64,000 nt of DNA, from the NCBI RefSeq assembly GCF_016656965.1, contig NZ_CP067977.1, positions 1,178,001-1,242,000 of the forward strand. Reading direction: 5' to 3'. Every line of letters starts with the position of its first letter. Position 1 is the first letter of the stretch. The notes beneath the pieces are model-generated. The model was not told the origin of the DNA and made no database searches. It saw nothing but the letters and a program-made list of their open reading frames with translations. This document shows positions 17,795-27,149 of the stretch, piece by piece. The translations under genes and the position numbers were made by a program. Source of the DNA: Brevundimonas vitisensis. GTDB taxonomy: Bacteria > Pseudomonadota > Alphaproteobacteria > Caulobacterales > Caulobacteraceae.

Positions 17795-17980
17795 ATGACC
17801 GACGCCGTCGAAACCCTGTCCCTGTTCAACCTGGCCGAGACCGACGACGGCTATCTGCTGGAAATCGGCGGCAGCGGCGGCAGCACCCTGACCGTGGCCG
17901 CCAGCCCCGAACAGATCGACGCCATCATCGAAGCCCTCGACGCCCTCCTCTCCGACGACGACGACGCCATCGAGGACTGA
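17795..17980 (+). CDS. Small acidic hypothetical protein
   Basis: 61 residues: MTDAVETLSLFNLAETDDGYLLEIGGSGGS..., then an alpha-helical tail ending SDDDDAIED. It has no signal or membrane segment and I recognise no family. Codon use (GC-rich third positions) resembles neighbours, and the frame ends right before a palindromic repeat. It may be the first gene of a short transcript into alaS or stand alone. Moderately likely to be real. Confidence 0.55.
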   Translation: MTDAVETLSLFNLAETDDGYLLEIGGSGGSTLTVAASPEQIDAIIEALDALLSDDDDAIED

Positions 17981-17988
17981 TGGCACAC

Positions 17989-18143
17989 GTCTCCTCCCTA
18001 TTGCCGCTTGGCAATGGGGAGGTGGCGCGGCGCTTGCGCCGTGACGGAGGGGTTTCTTAAAACCAAGCATGGTGCGCGGCCAAGATCCCCTCCACCGCTC
18101 CGCGGTCCCCCTCCCCATCGCCAAACGGCGATAGGGAGGAGAA
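17989..18143. repeat. Composite palindromic repeat, left of alaS
   Basis: Two units face each other. The left one (17989-18058) reads GTCTCCTCCC ... GGAGGTGGCGCGGCGC ... GACGGAGGGGTTTC. The right one (18085-18143) is inverted: CCCCTCCACCGCTCCGCGG ... CTCCCCATCG ... GGGAGGAG. The same two unit types recur on the other side of alaS at 20900-21034, in the opposite head-to-tail arrangement. Resembles REP/BIME-type intergenic elements; no coding signal within. Confidence 0.85.
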
Positions 18144-18241
18144 ACGGCACCGCAACGCAGTGATGCGCCCGGCGGCAAACCCCTATATGACGCCCTTCCC
18201 TGTTCCGATCGCCCGAACCGAAGCCGAAGACCACAGCCGCC

Positions 18242-20887
18242 ATGTCCAGCCTGAACCAGATCCGCTCGACCTATCTCGACTTCTTCGCGGCCGATGGTCA
18301 CCAGAAGATCCACTCGGCCCCCCTGGTGCCGCAGAACGATCCGACGCTGCTGTTCGTCAATGCGGGCATGGTGCCGTTCAAGGACTATTTCACCGGCGCG
18401 GCCAAGCCGCCGACCCTGCGCGCCACCAGCAGCCAGAAATGCGTCCGCGCGGGCGGCAAGCACAATGACCTGGACAATGTCGGTTATACGGCCCGGCACC
18501 TGACTTTCTTTGAAATGCTGGGCAATTTCAGCTTCGGCGACTATTTCAAGGACCACGCGATCGAGCGTGCCTGGACCCTGGTCACCCAGGATTTCGGCCT
18601 GGATCCCAAACGTCTGCTGGTCACGGTCTATATCGATGACGACGAGGCCGCCGCCATCTGGAAGAAGGTCACCGGTTTCGGCGACGACAAGATCATCCGC
18701 ATCGCCGGCTCGGACAATTTCTGGGCCATGGGCGACAGTGGCCCCTGCGGTCCCTGCACCGAGATCTTCTGGGATTACGGCGACCACGTCCCCGGCGGCC
18801 CTCCCGGCAGCCCGGACGAGGATGGCGACCGCTATGTGGAGATCTGGAACAACGTCTTCATGCAGTTCGAGAAGGAGAACGACCAGATCGTTCGCGACCT
18901 GCCCAAGCCCTCGGTCGACACCGGCATGGGGCTGGAGCGCATCGCCTCGGTGCTGCAGGGCAAGAATTCGGTCTTCGACACCGACCTGTTCCAGAACCTG
19001 ATCGCGGCCAGCGCCGAGGCCACCTCCACCCATGCGAACGGCGAGATGGCCCCCAGCCACCGCGTCATTGCCGACCACCTGCGCTCCTCGTCCTTCCTGA
19101 TCGCGGACGGGGTCACGCCGTCGAACGAGGGACGCGGCTATGTGCTGCGCCGGATCATGCGCCGGGCCATGCGCCACGCCCACCTGCTGGGGGCCGCCGA
19201 TCCCCTGATGCACCGTCTGGTCCCGGCCCTGGTCGACCAGATGGGCGAGGCCTATCCGGAGCTGAAGCGCGCTCAGGCCAGCATCGAGGACACGCTGAAA
19301 CAGGAGGAGATCCGTTTCCGCACCACGCTGGGTCGCGGCATGGGCCTGCTGGAAGACGCCACGGCCGATCTGGCCGAGGGCGGCGTCATCCCCGGTCGCA
19401 CGGCCTTCACCCTGTATGACACCTATGGCTTCCCGCTGGACCTGACCCAGGACGAGGCGCGCCGTCGTGGCTTCACCGTCGATACCGAGGGCTTCGACGC
19501 GGCCATGGAAGAGCAGAAGACCCGCGGCAAGGCCAACTGGAAGGGGTCGGGCCAGGCCGCCTCGACCAACGAATGGCTGGCGCTGAAGGACCGCCTGGGT
19601 CCGACCGTTTTCACCGGCTATGACGCCGTCGACGGCTCGGGCGAGGTGCTGGCCATCCTCAAGGACGGCACCGCCGCCGACACGGTCCAGGCAGGCGAAA
19701 CCGCCGAGGTCCTGTTCGACCAGACCCCCTTCTATGGCGAGGGCGGTGGCCAGGCTGGCGATCGCGGCGAGATCGAGTGGCAGGGTGGCTCGGCCCGCGT
19801 GCTGGACGTGCAGAAGCCCACGGGCGACCTCTATGCCCATACGATCGAGGTGACCTCCGGTACCCTGGCCATCGGCACCCGCGCCCAGTTGCGCGCCGGG
19901 GCCGACGCCCGCCTGACCACCCGCGCCAACCATTCGGCGGCCCACCTGCTGCATGCGGCGCTGAAGAATGTGCTGGGCCCGCACGTGACGCAGAAGGGTC
20001 AGATGGTCGATGCCGCGCGCATGCGCTTCGACTTCAGCCACAATGCGCCGGTCACCGAGGACGAACTGGCCCGGATGGAGGATGAGGTGAACGCCGTCAT
20101 CCGCCAGAACCTGCCGGCCGAGACCAAGCTGATGGCCCCTCAGGCGGCGATCGAAGCCGGCGCCGTGGCTCTGTTCGGCGAGAAATACGGCGAGGAGGTT
20201 CGCGTCCTGACGCTGGGTCGCAGCCTGACCGAGGACAAGCCCTATTCGGTCGAGCTGTGCGGCGGCACCCATGTCGCCCGCACCGGCGACATCGCCCTGT
20301 TCAAGATCGTGTCCGAGACGGGCGTTGCCGCCGGCATTCGCCGGATCGAGGCCCTGACCGGCGAGGCTGCCCGCCAGTATCTGCTGTCGCAGGCCGGGGT
20401 GGCCAAGGCGCTGGCCCAGACCTTCAAGGTCCAGCCCCTGGACGTCCCCGCCCGCGTCGAGGCCCTGTCCGCAGAGCGCAAGACGCTGGAGAAGCAGGTC
20501 GCCGAGCTGAAGAAGCAGCTGGCCCTCGGCGGCGGCGGTTCCGCCTCTGCCGCGCCGGAACAGGTCAACGGCATCGCCCTGATGGCGCGCGTCCTGGACG
20601 GCGTGGACGGCAAGGGTCTGCGCGGCGTGGCCGAGGACTTCCGCAAACAGCTCGGCTCGGGCGTCGTCGCCCTGATCGGGGTTACCGAGGGCAAGGCTGC
20701 CGTCACCGTGGCCGTGACCAGCGACCTGACCGGCTCGATCAACGCCGCCGAACTGGCCCGCGCCGCCGTCATCGCCATGGGCGGCCAGGGGGCGGGCGGC
20801 AAACCCGACTTCGCCCAGGGCGGTGCCCCCGACGGCACCCAGGCCGAAGCCGGCCTGGCCGCCATCCGCGCGGCCGTGGCGGGGTAG
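18242..20887 (+). CDS. alaS: Alanine--tRNA ligase
   Basis: 881 residues, full length. The class II catalytic core starts MSSLNQIRSTYLDFF ... HSAPLVPQNDPTLLFVNAGMVPFKDYF, with motif 2 around TSSQKCVRAGGKHNDLDNVG and motif 3 GMGLERIASVLQG. The editing domain shows the HxxxH zinc/editing site (NHSAAHLLHAAL) and CGGTHVARTGDI. The C-Ala domain ends the protein after a coiled coil (ERKTLEKQVAELKKQLAL). Charges tRNA-Ala and clears Ser/Gly mischarging. Stand-alone gene flanked by palindromic repeats. Confidence 0.98.
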   Translation: MSSLNQIRSTYLDFFAADGHQKIHSAPLVPQNDPTLLFVNAGMVPFKDYFTGAAKPPTLRATSSQKCVRAGGKHNDLDNVGYTARHLTFFEMLGNFSFGDYFKDHAIERAWTLVTQDFGLDPKRLLVTVYIDDDEAAAIWKKVTGFGDDKIIRIAGSDNFWAMGDSGPCGPCTEIFWDYGDHVPGGPPGSPDEDGDRYVEIWNNVFMQFEKENDQIVRDLPKPSVDTGMGLERIASVLQGKNSVFDTDLFQNLIAASAEATSTHANGEMAPSHRVIADHLRSSSFLIADGVTPSNEGRGYVLRRIMRRAMRHAHLLGAADPLMHRLVPALVDQMGEAYPELKRAQASIEDTLKQEEIRFRTTLGRGMGLLEDATADLAEGGVIPGRTAFTLYDTYGFPLDLTQDEARRRGFTVDTEGFDAAMEEQKTRGKANWKGSGQAASTNEWLALKDRLGPTVFTGYDAVDGSGEVLAILKDGTAADTVQAGETAEVLFDQTPFYGEGGGQAGDRGEIEWQGGSARVLDVQKPTGDLYAHTIEVTSGTLAIGTRAQLRAGADARLTTRANHSAAHLLHAALKNVLGPHVTQKGQMVDAARMRFDFSHNAPVTEDELARMEDEVNAVIRQNLPAETKLMAPQAAIEAGAVALFGEKYGEEVRVLTLGRSLTEDKPYSVELCGGTHVARTGDIALFKIVSETGVAAGIRRIEALTGEAARQYLLSQAGVAKALAQTFKVQPLDVPARVEALSAERKTLEKQVAELKKQLALGGGGSASAAPEQVNGIALMARVLDGVDGKGLRGVAEDFRKQLGSGVVALIGVTEGKAAVTVAVTSDLTGSINAAELARAAVIAMGGQGAGGKPDFAQGGAPDGTQAEAGLAAIRAAVAG

Positions 20888-20899
20888 GCGGGCCCAAGA

Positions 20900-21034
20900 G
20901 TCCCCTCCGTCACGGCGCGAAGCCGCGCCGCGCCACCTCCCCATCGCTCCGCGACAGGGAGGAGACAGGATGGGCACGTCTCCTCCCCATCTTCAATGGG
21001 GAGGGGGACCACGAAGTGGTGGAGGGGTTGCTTA
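20900..21034. repeat. Composite palindromic repeat, right of alaS
   Basis: Left unit 20900-20966 (CCCCTCCGTCACGGCGCG ... CGCCACCTCCCCATCG ... GGGAGGAGAC) and right unit 20978-21034 (GTCTCCTCCCCATC ... GGAGGGGGACC ... GGTGGAGGGG). Here the units point away from each other, the reverse of the copy at 17989. The left unit is about 80 percent identical to the inverted left unit of that copy. Confidence 0.85.
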
Positions 21035-21099
21035 GGTCCCACCGCCATTGACGGCCTGCCCCGATTGCGCCCGAATGGCTCTCTCACAGGGGTCGCCTC

Positions 21100-22878
21100 A
21101 TGAATCGTATCGCCACCGCCGGGCTTGCCGCCCTGCTGCTCGCCACCACGGCCTTCTCTGGGCCTGTCCCGGGCGCGACCCAGGTGGTGACGCCGGCCCC
21201 TGACCCGGCCCTGGCCAGTCTGCTGAACGATTACGAGGCCTTCCTGAAGGCCAACGACCCGATCAGCGCGGGATTCGAGGGCGATGCCGAGGCAAAGCGG
21301 CGCCTGCCCGATGTGTCGCGTGCGGCAGAGTTGGCCCGCCAGGGGCCGCTGGAGGCCTTCCTGGCCCGCGCCCGCGCCATACCGGCCGATGGCCTGTCCG
21401 CCCAGGACCGGCTGAACCGGGACTTTCTGATCTGGGTGCTGGAGCGCTCCATTCAGGCCATCGCCTTTGACAGCAGTCGCCTGGCCTTTGATTCCGAAGG
21501 GGGCATTGGCCAGTTGGCCAGCTATCTGGCCAGCAGCACCCGCATCAGCAACCGCGACGATGCCGAGGCCTGGCTGGCGCGACTGGCCGCCCTGCCCCGA
21601 CTTTATCGCGACGGTCTGGACAATGCCCAGCGCGGGCTGGCCACCGGCTTTACCCAGCCCCGGTCCGTGGTCGAAAGCGCCCTGGTCATCATGGGCAATG
21701 AGGCGGCCTTCACGCCTGAAAACGATCCGCTGCTGAAGCCCCTCGCCAACCTGCCAGCCAGCATTCCGGCGGCAGAACAGGCCGAGCTGCGTGCCCGGGC
21801 GGCCCGTATCGTCGCCGATGAGATCGTGCCGCTTCGCCAGACTTGGCTGGCCTTCGTCCGGGACGAATACCTGCCCGCCGCGGACGCCCGCGTTGGCATC
21901 GGCCTGCGACCCGGCGGACGCGAATACTACGCCTTCCAGGCGCGCAGCTATACGACCACCGATCTGACGCCGGACCAGATTCATCAGATCGGCCTGGACG
22001 AGGTTGCCCGTATCCGTGCCCGGATGGAGGTCGAGATGCGGGCCTCGGGCTGGACCGGCGATTTCGCCGGCTTCCTGGCCTTCCTGCGCACCGATCCACA
22101 GTTCTATGCCACCTCGCGCGAGGACCTGCTGGAAAAGGCCTCGGAAATGGCCAAGCGCGCGGACGGCGGCCTGCCGGCCCTGTTCCGCACCCTGCCGCGA
22201 CTGCCCTACAACGTCCGCCCCGTCCCGCTCGAGATCGAGGCCAACTATACCACCGGGCGCTACAATGGCGGCTCGCTGAGTGAGGGCGTGCCCGGCGGCT
22301 ATATCGTCAATACCGGCCAGTTGGATCAGCGGCCCCTATACGAGCTGCCCGCCCTGACTCTGCATGAGGCGGTGCCCGGCCACCACCTGCAGATCGCCCT
22401 GCAACAGGAGGCCGCCGAGGGACCCTATTTCCGGCGTCAGGTGGACGTCACCGCCTTCACCGAGGGCTGGGGCCTGTATGCCGAGTTCCTGGGCGAGGAG
22501 ATGGGGTTTTATCGCACGCCCTACGAGCGGTTCGGACGGCTGTCCTATGAGATGTGGCGCGCCTGCCGCCTGGTGGCCGACACCGGTATGCACTGGATGG
22601 GATGGACCATCGAGGAGGCCCGCGTCTGCTTCACCGAGAACTCTGCCCTGTCGCCGCACAATATCGAGACGGAGCTGCAGCGTTACATCGGCTGGCCGGG
22701 CCAGGCCCTGGCCTACAAGATCGGCGAGATCCGGCTGCGCGACATCCGCACACGGGCCGAGGCGGCGCTGGGCGACCGGTTCAACGTGCGGGATTTCCAC
22801 GACGCGCTTCTGACCGACGGCCCCCTGCCCCTGGCCCTGCTGGACCAGCGCATGGAAGCCTGGATCGCCGCCCAATAG
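21100..22878 (+). CDS. DUF885 family secreted protein (probable metallopeptidase)
   Basis: 592 residues with a signal peptide ([25 protein letters not shown]). The DUF885 core has the zinc-type motif [15 protein letters not shown], followed by [19 protein letters not shown] and [36 protein letters not shown]. The HExxxxH-like site and the downstream Glu suggest a gluzincin-related metallopeptidase. Family members are exported and implicated in peptide breakdown. Monocistronic; its start lies 65 bp after the repeat. Molecular activity is inferred. Confidence 0.9.
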   Translation: MNRIATAGLAALLLATTAFSGPVPGATQVVTPAPDPALASLLNDYEAFLKANDPISAGFEGDAEAKRRLPDVSRAAELARQGPLEAFLARARAIPADGLSAQDRLNRDFLIWVLERSIQAIAFDSSRLAFDSEGGIGQLASYLASSTRISNRDDAEAWLARLAALPRLYRDGLDNAQRGLATGFTQPRSVVESALVIMGNEAAFTPENDPLLKPLANLPASIPAAEQAELRARAARIVADEIVPLRQTWLAFVRDEYLPAADARVGIGLRPGGREYYAFQARSYTTTDLTPDQIHQIGLDEVARIRARMEVEMRASGWTGDFAGFLAFLRTDPQFYATSREDLLEKASEMAKRADGGLPALFRTLPRLPYNVRPVPLEIEANYTTGRYNGGSLSEGVPGGYIVNTGQLDQRPLYELPALTLHEAVPGHHLQIALQQEAAEGPYFRRQVDVTAFTEGWGLYAEFLGEEMGFYRTPYERFGRLSYEMWRACRLVADTGMHWMGWTIEEARVCFTENSALSPHNIETELQRYIGWPGQALAYKIGEIRLRDIRTRAEAALGDRFNVRDFHDALLTDGPLPLALLDQRMEAWIAAQ

Positions 22879-22884
22879 GCCGCG

Positions 22885-23451
22885 TCAGTTGTCAGGCGTC
22901 AGATCGATGCCCGACAGCTTCCAGTCGAACAGGCCGCGACGATCCAGGATCAGGACCAGGGGCTGATCGGGACGCTCCGGGTCCGTCAGGGTCAGGGCAA
23001 AGGTGTTCAGGTCGCGATAGGCGAAGGACTGGCGGATATCGCCCTCGCCGTCCGACTCGGCCGTCGGTGCCGTCGGCTCGGTCTCGCGGACGCGATCGGC
23101 GGGATTGGGCGTGCGGGCACTGCGGACCATGCTGCCCACGGCCTCGGGCGTAACCAGCACATCGATCAGGCCGGACGCGATCGCGGGGGCCAGCACCATG
23201 CCCAGGCCGGACAGGGCCGCATCGGCCATGGCCCCGTCGACCCGCATCTCGGCGATCATCCGGGCGCGCAGTTCGTCCTTGGCGCTGGCCCGCAGAGCCG
23301 GGAAATCGACCAGCCGGGTCAGCTCGGCCTCGTCCCCCGTCTTCGCCGCCTTGGTCAGGGCCTTCACCGCCAGCAGCGGCGAGGCGAAATAGGCGATCAC
23401 GAATGCGGCGACGGCAGCGATGACGATGCCGGTCAGTATCTTGCGGTTCAT
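22885..23451 (-). CDS. DUF2939 protein, first paralogue
   Basis: 188 residues: an N-terminal membrane helix (ILTGIVIAAVAAFVIAYFASPLLAV) and a soluble domain with KALTKAAKTGDEAELTRLVDFPALRASAKDELRARM, the DUF2939 pattern of small helical proteins. The C-terminus has FALTLTDPERPDQPLVLILDRRGLFDWKLSGIDL. It probably forms an operon with the upstream second copy 72 bp away. Function unknown. Convergent with the DUF885 gene, 6 bp apart. Confidence 0.82.
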   Translation of the reverse strand: MNRKILTGIVIAAVAAFVIAYFASPLLAVKALTKAAKTGDEAELTRLVDFPALRASAKDELRARMIAEMRVDGAMADAALSGLGMVLAPAIASGLIDVLVTPEAVGSMVRSARTPNPADRVRETEPTAPTAESDGEGDIRQSFAYRDLNTFALTLTDPERPDQPLVLILDRRGLFDWKLSGIDLTPDN

Positions 23452-23522
23452 GGGTCCTCCAGCCCGTTCAACGCGCCGGTACGGTCACGGTTGCCCCGCG
23501 ATCCGTCGGCCTCAGTCTCGGT

Positions 23523-24158
23523 TCAGCCGCCCTTGCGGCCGCTCTGCCCCACCATAGGCGCCGGTGCGGTGCCTTCGGGCAGGCCGATATGGACCAGTTT
23601 CCACTCGAACGGTCCCTTGCGCTCAAAGGTGAAGATCGTCTGCGAACCGCCCTCGTCGCTGACCGACATCCGGGCCCGATTGATGCCCCAGAAGACCGGC
23701 CGGGGCATCGGTCCACCCGTCTCGGCCGGCTGGGCCGTCGCCGATCGCTGGGCCGCATACCGGCCTTCCCCGCGCGTCAGGGCCGCCAGGGCCGCGGGCG
23801 TCAGATAGGCGTCCACGTCCGGTCCGCCGATCGGAGCCTGTTCGAACTGACGCCGTACCGCGCCGATCGGATCTTCCAGGAACGACGGCGCCGGGGCCAT
23901 GGCTTCGGGGCGACCGTTCAGCTGGGGCCGCAGCGACTGGCGCACGGCATTGAAGTCGATCAGCCGCGACAGCCCGGCCGCATCATTCGCCTCTGCCGCC
24001 GAGCGGATACCGAAAAAGCCCACGGCCGGGGCGGCGAAAAAGGCGATGACCGCCACCAGTACCGCCAGGCCCAGAAGATTGGCAAACGCCCCGCCCGCGC
24101 CCTGACCCTTGCGTTTGCGGGCCCATACGGGCTGGCCGGCGGTGTCGGACGAACTCAT
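23523..24158 (-). CDS. DUF2939 protein, second paralogue
   Basis: About 211 residues. It is homologous to the gene downstream: membrane helix (LGLAVLVAVIAFFAAPAVGFFGI) after a basic N-terminal tail, IRSAAEANDAAGLSRLIDFNAVRQSLRPQL, and the ending FTFERKGPFEWKLVHIGLPE. The ATG at 24158 (MSSSDTAGQPVWARKRKGQ) is preferred over the 24209 start. The pair looks like a tandem duplication, now diverged. Function unknown. Confidence 0.8.
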   Translation of the reverse strand: MSSSDTAGQPVWARKRKGQGAGGAFANLLGLAVLVAVIAFFAAPAVGFFGIRSAAEANDAAGLSRLIDFNAVRQSLRPQLNGRPEAMAPAPSFLEDPIGAVRRQFEQAPIGGPDVDAYLTPAALAALTRGEGRYAAQRSATAQPAETGGPMPRPVFWGINRARMSVSDEGGSQTIFTFERKGPFEWKLVHIGLPEGTAPAPMVGQSGRKGG

Positions 24159-24226
24159 GACGGTGTTCCTCTGGGCGGCGACGGAAGAGGCCGCAGCAAT
24201 GCACGCCATGGCGCGCGGCTCAAGAG

Positions 24227-24260
24227 AAAGCCCGCCGGAGGCGATCCGGCGGGCTTTGTT
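24227..24260 (-). terminator. icd Rho-independent terminator
   Basis: AAAGCCCGCCGGA/TCCGGCGGGCTTT, a 13-bp perfect stem with a five-base loop. It lies 26 bp beyond the icd stop, and the AAAG/CTTT ends give a short U-run in either direction. Confidence 0.82.
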
Positions 24261-24282
24261 AGGCGCTACGGTATCGCCTGAT

Positions 24283-25506
24283 TCAGGCGGCGATTTCCGG
24301 CATGGCCTTGGTCAGGTTCTCGGCGACCTTGTCCAGGAAGCCTTCGGTCGTCAGCCAGCCCTGCTGATCGCCGACCAGCAGCGCCAGGTCCTTGGTCATG
24401 AAACCGGCCTCGACGGTCTGGACCACGACCTCTTCCAGGGTGGTGGCAAACTTGGCCAGCTCCTCGTTGCCGTCCAGCTTGGCCCGGTGCGAGAAGCCGC
24501 GCGTCCAGGCATAGATCGAGGCGATCGAGTTGGTCGAGGTCGCCTCGCCCTTCTGGTGCTGGCGATAGTGGCGGGTCACGGTGCCGTGGGCGGCCTCGGA
24601 TTCCAGCACCTTGCCGTCCGGCGTCATCAGAACCGAGGTCATCAGGCCCAGCGAGCCGAAGCCCTGAGCCACCACGTCCGACTGCACGTCGCCGTCATAG
24701 TTTTTGCACGCCCAGACGAAGCCGCCCGACCACTTGATGGCAGCGGCCACCATGTCGTCGATCAGACGGTGCTCATAGGTCAGGCCCGCCGCCTTGAACT
24801 TGTCGGCATATTCCTCGTCGAACACCTTCTGGAAGATGTCCTTGAAGCGACCGTCATAGGCTTTGAGGATGGTGTTCTTGGTCGACAGATAGACCGGGAA
24901 TCCACGGCCAAGGCCGAAGGCGAAGCTGGCGCGCGCGAACTCGGTGATCGAATCGTCGAGGTTGTACATGCCCATGGCCACACCGGCCGACGGCGACTTG
25001 AACACCTCGTGCTCGATCACCTGGCCATCTTCACCGACGAATTTGATCGACAGGGTTCCGGCTCCCGGCATCAGGAAGTCGGTGGCCTTGTACTGGTCGC
25101 CGAAGGCATGGCGGCCGACCACGATCGGCTGGGTCCAGCCCGGCACCAGGCGCGGCACGTTGGAGCAGATGATCGGCTCGCGGAAGACCACGCCGCCCAG
25201 GATGTTGCGGATGGTGCCGTTCGGCGACTTCCACATCTTCTTCAGCCCGAACTCGGCCACGCGGGCCTCGTCCGGCGTGATGGTGGCGCATTTCACGCCG
25301 ACGCCGTGCTTCTGGATGGCGTGGGCCGCATCGATCGTCACCTGGTCGTCGGTGGCGTCGCGGTTCTCCATCGACAGGTCGTAATAGTCGAGCTCAAGGT
25401 CCAGGAACGGAAAGACCAGCTTGTCCTTGATCATCTGCCAGATGATGCGGGTCATTTCGTCGCCGTCGATGTCCACAATGGGATTGGCGACCTTGATCTT
25501 GGCCAT
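24283..25506 (-). CDS. icd: NADP-dependent isocitrate dehydrogenase
   Basis: 407 residues, TCA-cycle conversion of isocitrate to 2-oxoglutarate with NADPH. This is the eukaryote-like type II subfamily, shown by [72 protein letters not shown], the metal-binding region [26 protein letters not shown] and the NADP region [17 protein letters not shown]. No frame interruptions. Monocistronic with its own terminator. Confidence 0.97.
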   Translation of the reverse strand: MAKIKVANPIVDIDGDEMTRIIWQMIKDKLVFPFLDLELDYYDLSMENRDATDDQVTIDAAHAIQKHGVGVKCATITPDEARVAEFGLKKMWKSPNGTIRNILGGVVFREPIICSNVPRLVPGWTQPIVVGRHAFGDQYKATDFLMPGAGTLSIKFVGEDGQVIEHEVFKSPSAGVAMGMYNLDDSITEFARASFAFGLGRGFPVYLSTKNTILKAYDGRFKDIFQKVFDEEYADKFKAAGLTYEHRLIDDMVAAAIKWSGGFVWACKNYDGDVQSDVVAQGFGSLGLMTSVLMTPDGKVLESEAAHGTVTRHYRQHQKGEATSTNSIASIYAWTRGFSHRAKLDGNEELAKFATTLEEVVVQTVEAGFMTKDLALLVGDQQGWLTTEGFLDKVAENLTKAMPEIAA

Positions 25507-25683
25507 GAGTGCTCTCGTGCTGGGAGGGGGACAATGGGGTTGGCGGCGGTATAGCCGGGCCAGGCTTGCGGCGCAAAGGGCGACCTTCGGCGCATTAACC
25601 CTGCCTCGAAAATACCATGTCCGGTCAAGCTGAACCCGCCGCTTCGTCCTGCATTCGGTCAGGTCGCAACATTCGGGGATTGC

Positions 25684-25815
25684 ATGGATGACGAAACGAA
25701 AGACCTGGTGGATCGCTGGATCCGGACCTTCTGCGAGGCCCCTGTCCTGATCGACCCGGAACTGATGCGGCGCGTGCTCGCTGATTGGGAAGGCAGGCAG
25801 GAAGGATCGCGATGA
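25684..25815 (+). CDS. Small 43-residue ORF coupled to the DUF2945 gene
   Basis: [20 protein letters not shown]... through [15 protein letters not shown], 43 residues, mixed-charge and helical. Its TGA overlaps the ATG of the next gene (ATGA), which strongly suggests translational coupling and a real product. No family recognised. GC-rich codons like the neighbours. No clear ribosome site visible upstream. Confidence 0.6.
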   Translation: MDDETKDLVDRWIRTFCEAPVLIDPELMRRVLADWEGRQEGSR

Positions 25816-26024
25816 CGAACAAATCCCTCAAACCCGGCGATACGGTCAGTTGGGCCCACAGCCAGGGCCGTTCCACCGGCAAGGTGGTGCGCAAGCTGAC
25901 GAAGCCGACCCATATCAAGGGTCACGAGGTTGCGGCCTCGCCCGATAACCCGGAGTATCTGGTCAAGAGCAGCAAGACCGGGGCCGAGGCGGCGCACAAG
26001 CCGTCCGCCCTCACCAAGCGCTGA
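25812..26024 (+). CDS. DUF2945 (hypervirulence-associated, TUDOR-like) protein
   Basis: 70 residues: [70 protein letters not shown] matches DUF2945, a small barrel with GDTVSW...GxxxGKVV...YxVxS...AxHKxxxL. Widespread in bacteria and fungi; function not settled. The ATGA overlap with the preceding 43-residue frame fixes the start at 25812 rather than 25785. Confidence 0.88.
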   Translation: MTNKSLKPGDTVSWAHSQGRSTGKVVRKLTKPTHIKGHEVAASPDNPEYLVKSSKTGAEAAHKPSALTKR

Positions 26025-26042
26025 GGTTCGAGAGGCCGGCTG

Positions 26043-27149
26043 ATGTCTACCCGACGGGTTTCCACCGTGACCGTGGCCCTGGTCCTGTTCACAGCTGGCT
26101 GCAGCGACCCGTCTGGACAGGGCGAAACGCCCGCTGATGCGCCGGCCGCCACCCCCAACGTCGAGCCCGGCGGTGCCGAGCCCGCGGCGACCCCGGCGGC
26201 GGCGCGCTCCGAGACTCGACGCTTCCGGGACTGGATCGTCACCTGCGACAATGGCAACGACTGCGTTGCCCTGTCCGCGGCGGGCAATGGTGAGGGCTGG
26301 ATCAGGATCGCCATGGCCGCAGGGCCGGACGCACGGCCCGATCTGAGCGGCGGCCTGCTGTCAGACGGGGGCACGGCGACACCGGGTCTGATGATGACGG
26401 TCGACGGCACCCGCTATGCCCTGTCGGGACCGGGGCGGGCCGCCCTGCCCCGCGATTCCCGGGTCGCACTGGCCGCCATGGCGACCGGGACGAGCGCCAG
26501 CCTGGCCACCCGCTCGCAAAGCCAGACCCTGTCCCTTTCGGGCGTCTCAGCCGCCCTGCTGTGGATCGACGAGCGGCAAGGACGGCTGGATACGACCACC
26601 GCCCTGTTGCGGCGTGGCGATGGCCCGGCATCGCGCGTGCCGGCTCCGCCGCCGCTGCCCCGTGTCCGGGCGGCATCCGCCGTCGATCAGGCGGGATACG
26701 GCGAGGGAAATGCCGTCCTGCCCGCCACCGTCGAGGCCTTGCCGGAAATCCAGACCTGCCGCGCAGACACCGATTTCAGCCCCGAGTTCCAGAGGGCGGT
26801 CCAGTCCGCGCGCCTGAACGCCACGACCGAGCTGTGGGGCGTGCCCTGTTTCTCCGGCGCCTACAATGTCGGCTATCGCTATGTCATCAGCGGGCCGGGC
26901 GGGCAGTCGCCCCGCGCCATCACCCTGCCCACCACCGCCGAACCGGCTGAGACGCCCATCAACGCCGAATACGATCCCGCCACCCGCATCCTGACCGCCT
27001 TTGCCAAGGGGCGGGGCGTCGGCGACTGCGGTTTCACCAACACCTGGACCTGGACCGGCCGCGACTTCGCCCTGACGTCCGAGACACGGATGGAAGAATG
27101 CTGGAGTCTGCCCGCCGACCTGTGGCCCATCACATGGCGCAGCCAATGA
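26043..27149 (+). CDS. DUF1176 lipoprotein
   Basis: 368 residues. The N-terminus (MSTRRVSTVTVALVLFTAGCSDP) carries a lipobox with Cys19 as the likely lipidated residue. Next is a Pro/Ala-rich linker, then the DUF1176 body with RFRDWIVTCDNGNDCVALSA, GWIRIAM, LLWIDERQGRL and a C-terminal TWTWTGRDFALTSETRMEECWSL. Function unknown; probably periplasmic. Its TGA overlaps the ATG of the next gene (ATGA), so the two are translationally coupled. Confidence 0.88.
   Translation: MSTRRVSTVTVALVLFTAGCSDPSGQGETPADAPAATPNVEPGGAEPAATPAAARSETRRFRDWIVTCDNGNDCVALSAAGNGEGWIRIAMAAGPDARPDLSGGLLSDGGTATPGLMMTVDGTRYALSGPGRAALPRDSRVALAAMATGTSASLATRSQSQTLSLSGVSAALLWIDERQGRLDTTTALLRRGDGPASRVPAPPPLPRVRAASAVDQAGYGEGNAVLPATVEALPEIQTCRADTDFSPEFQRAVQSARLNATTELWGVPCFSGAYNVGYRYVISGPGGQSPRAITLPTTAEPAETPINAEYDPATRILTAFAKGRGVGDCGFTNTWTWTGRDFALTSETRMEECWSLPADLWPITWRSQ

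Noticed and set aside
17753..20977. A 1074-codon open frame antisense to alaS
   Set aside because: Same effect of GC-rich codons; no recognisable domain and it runs through intergenic repeats.
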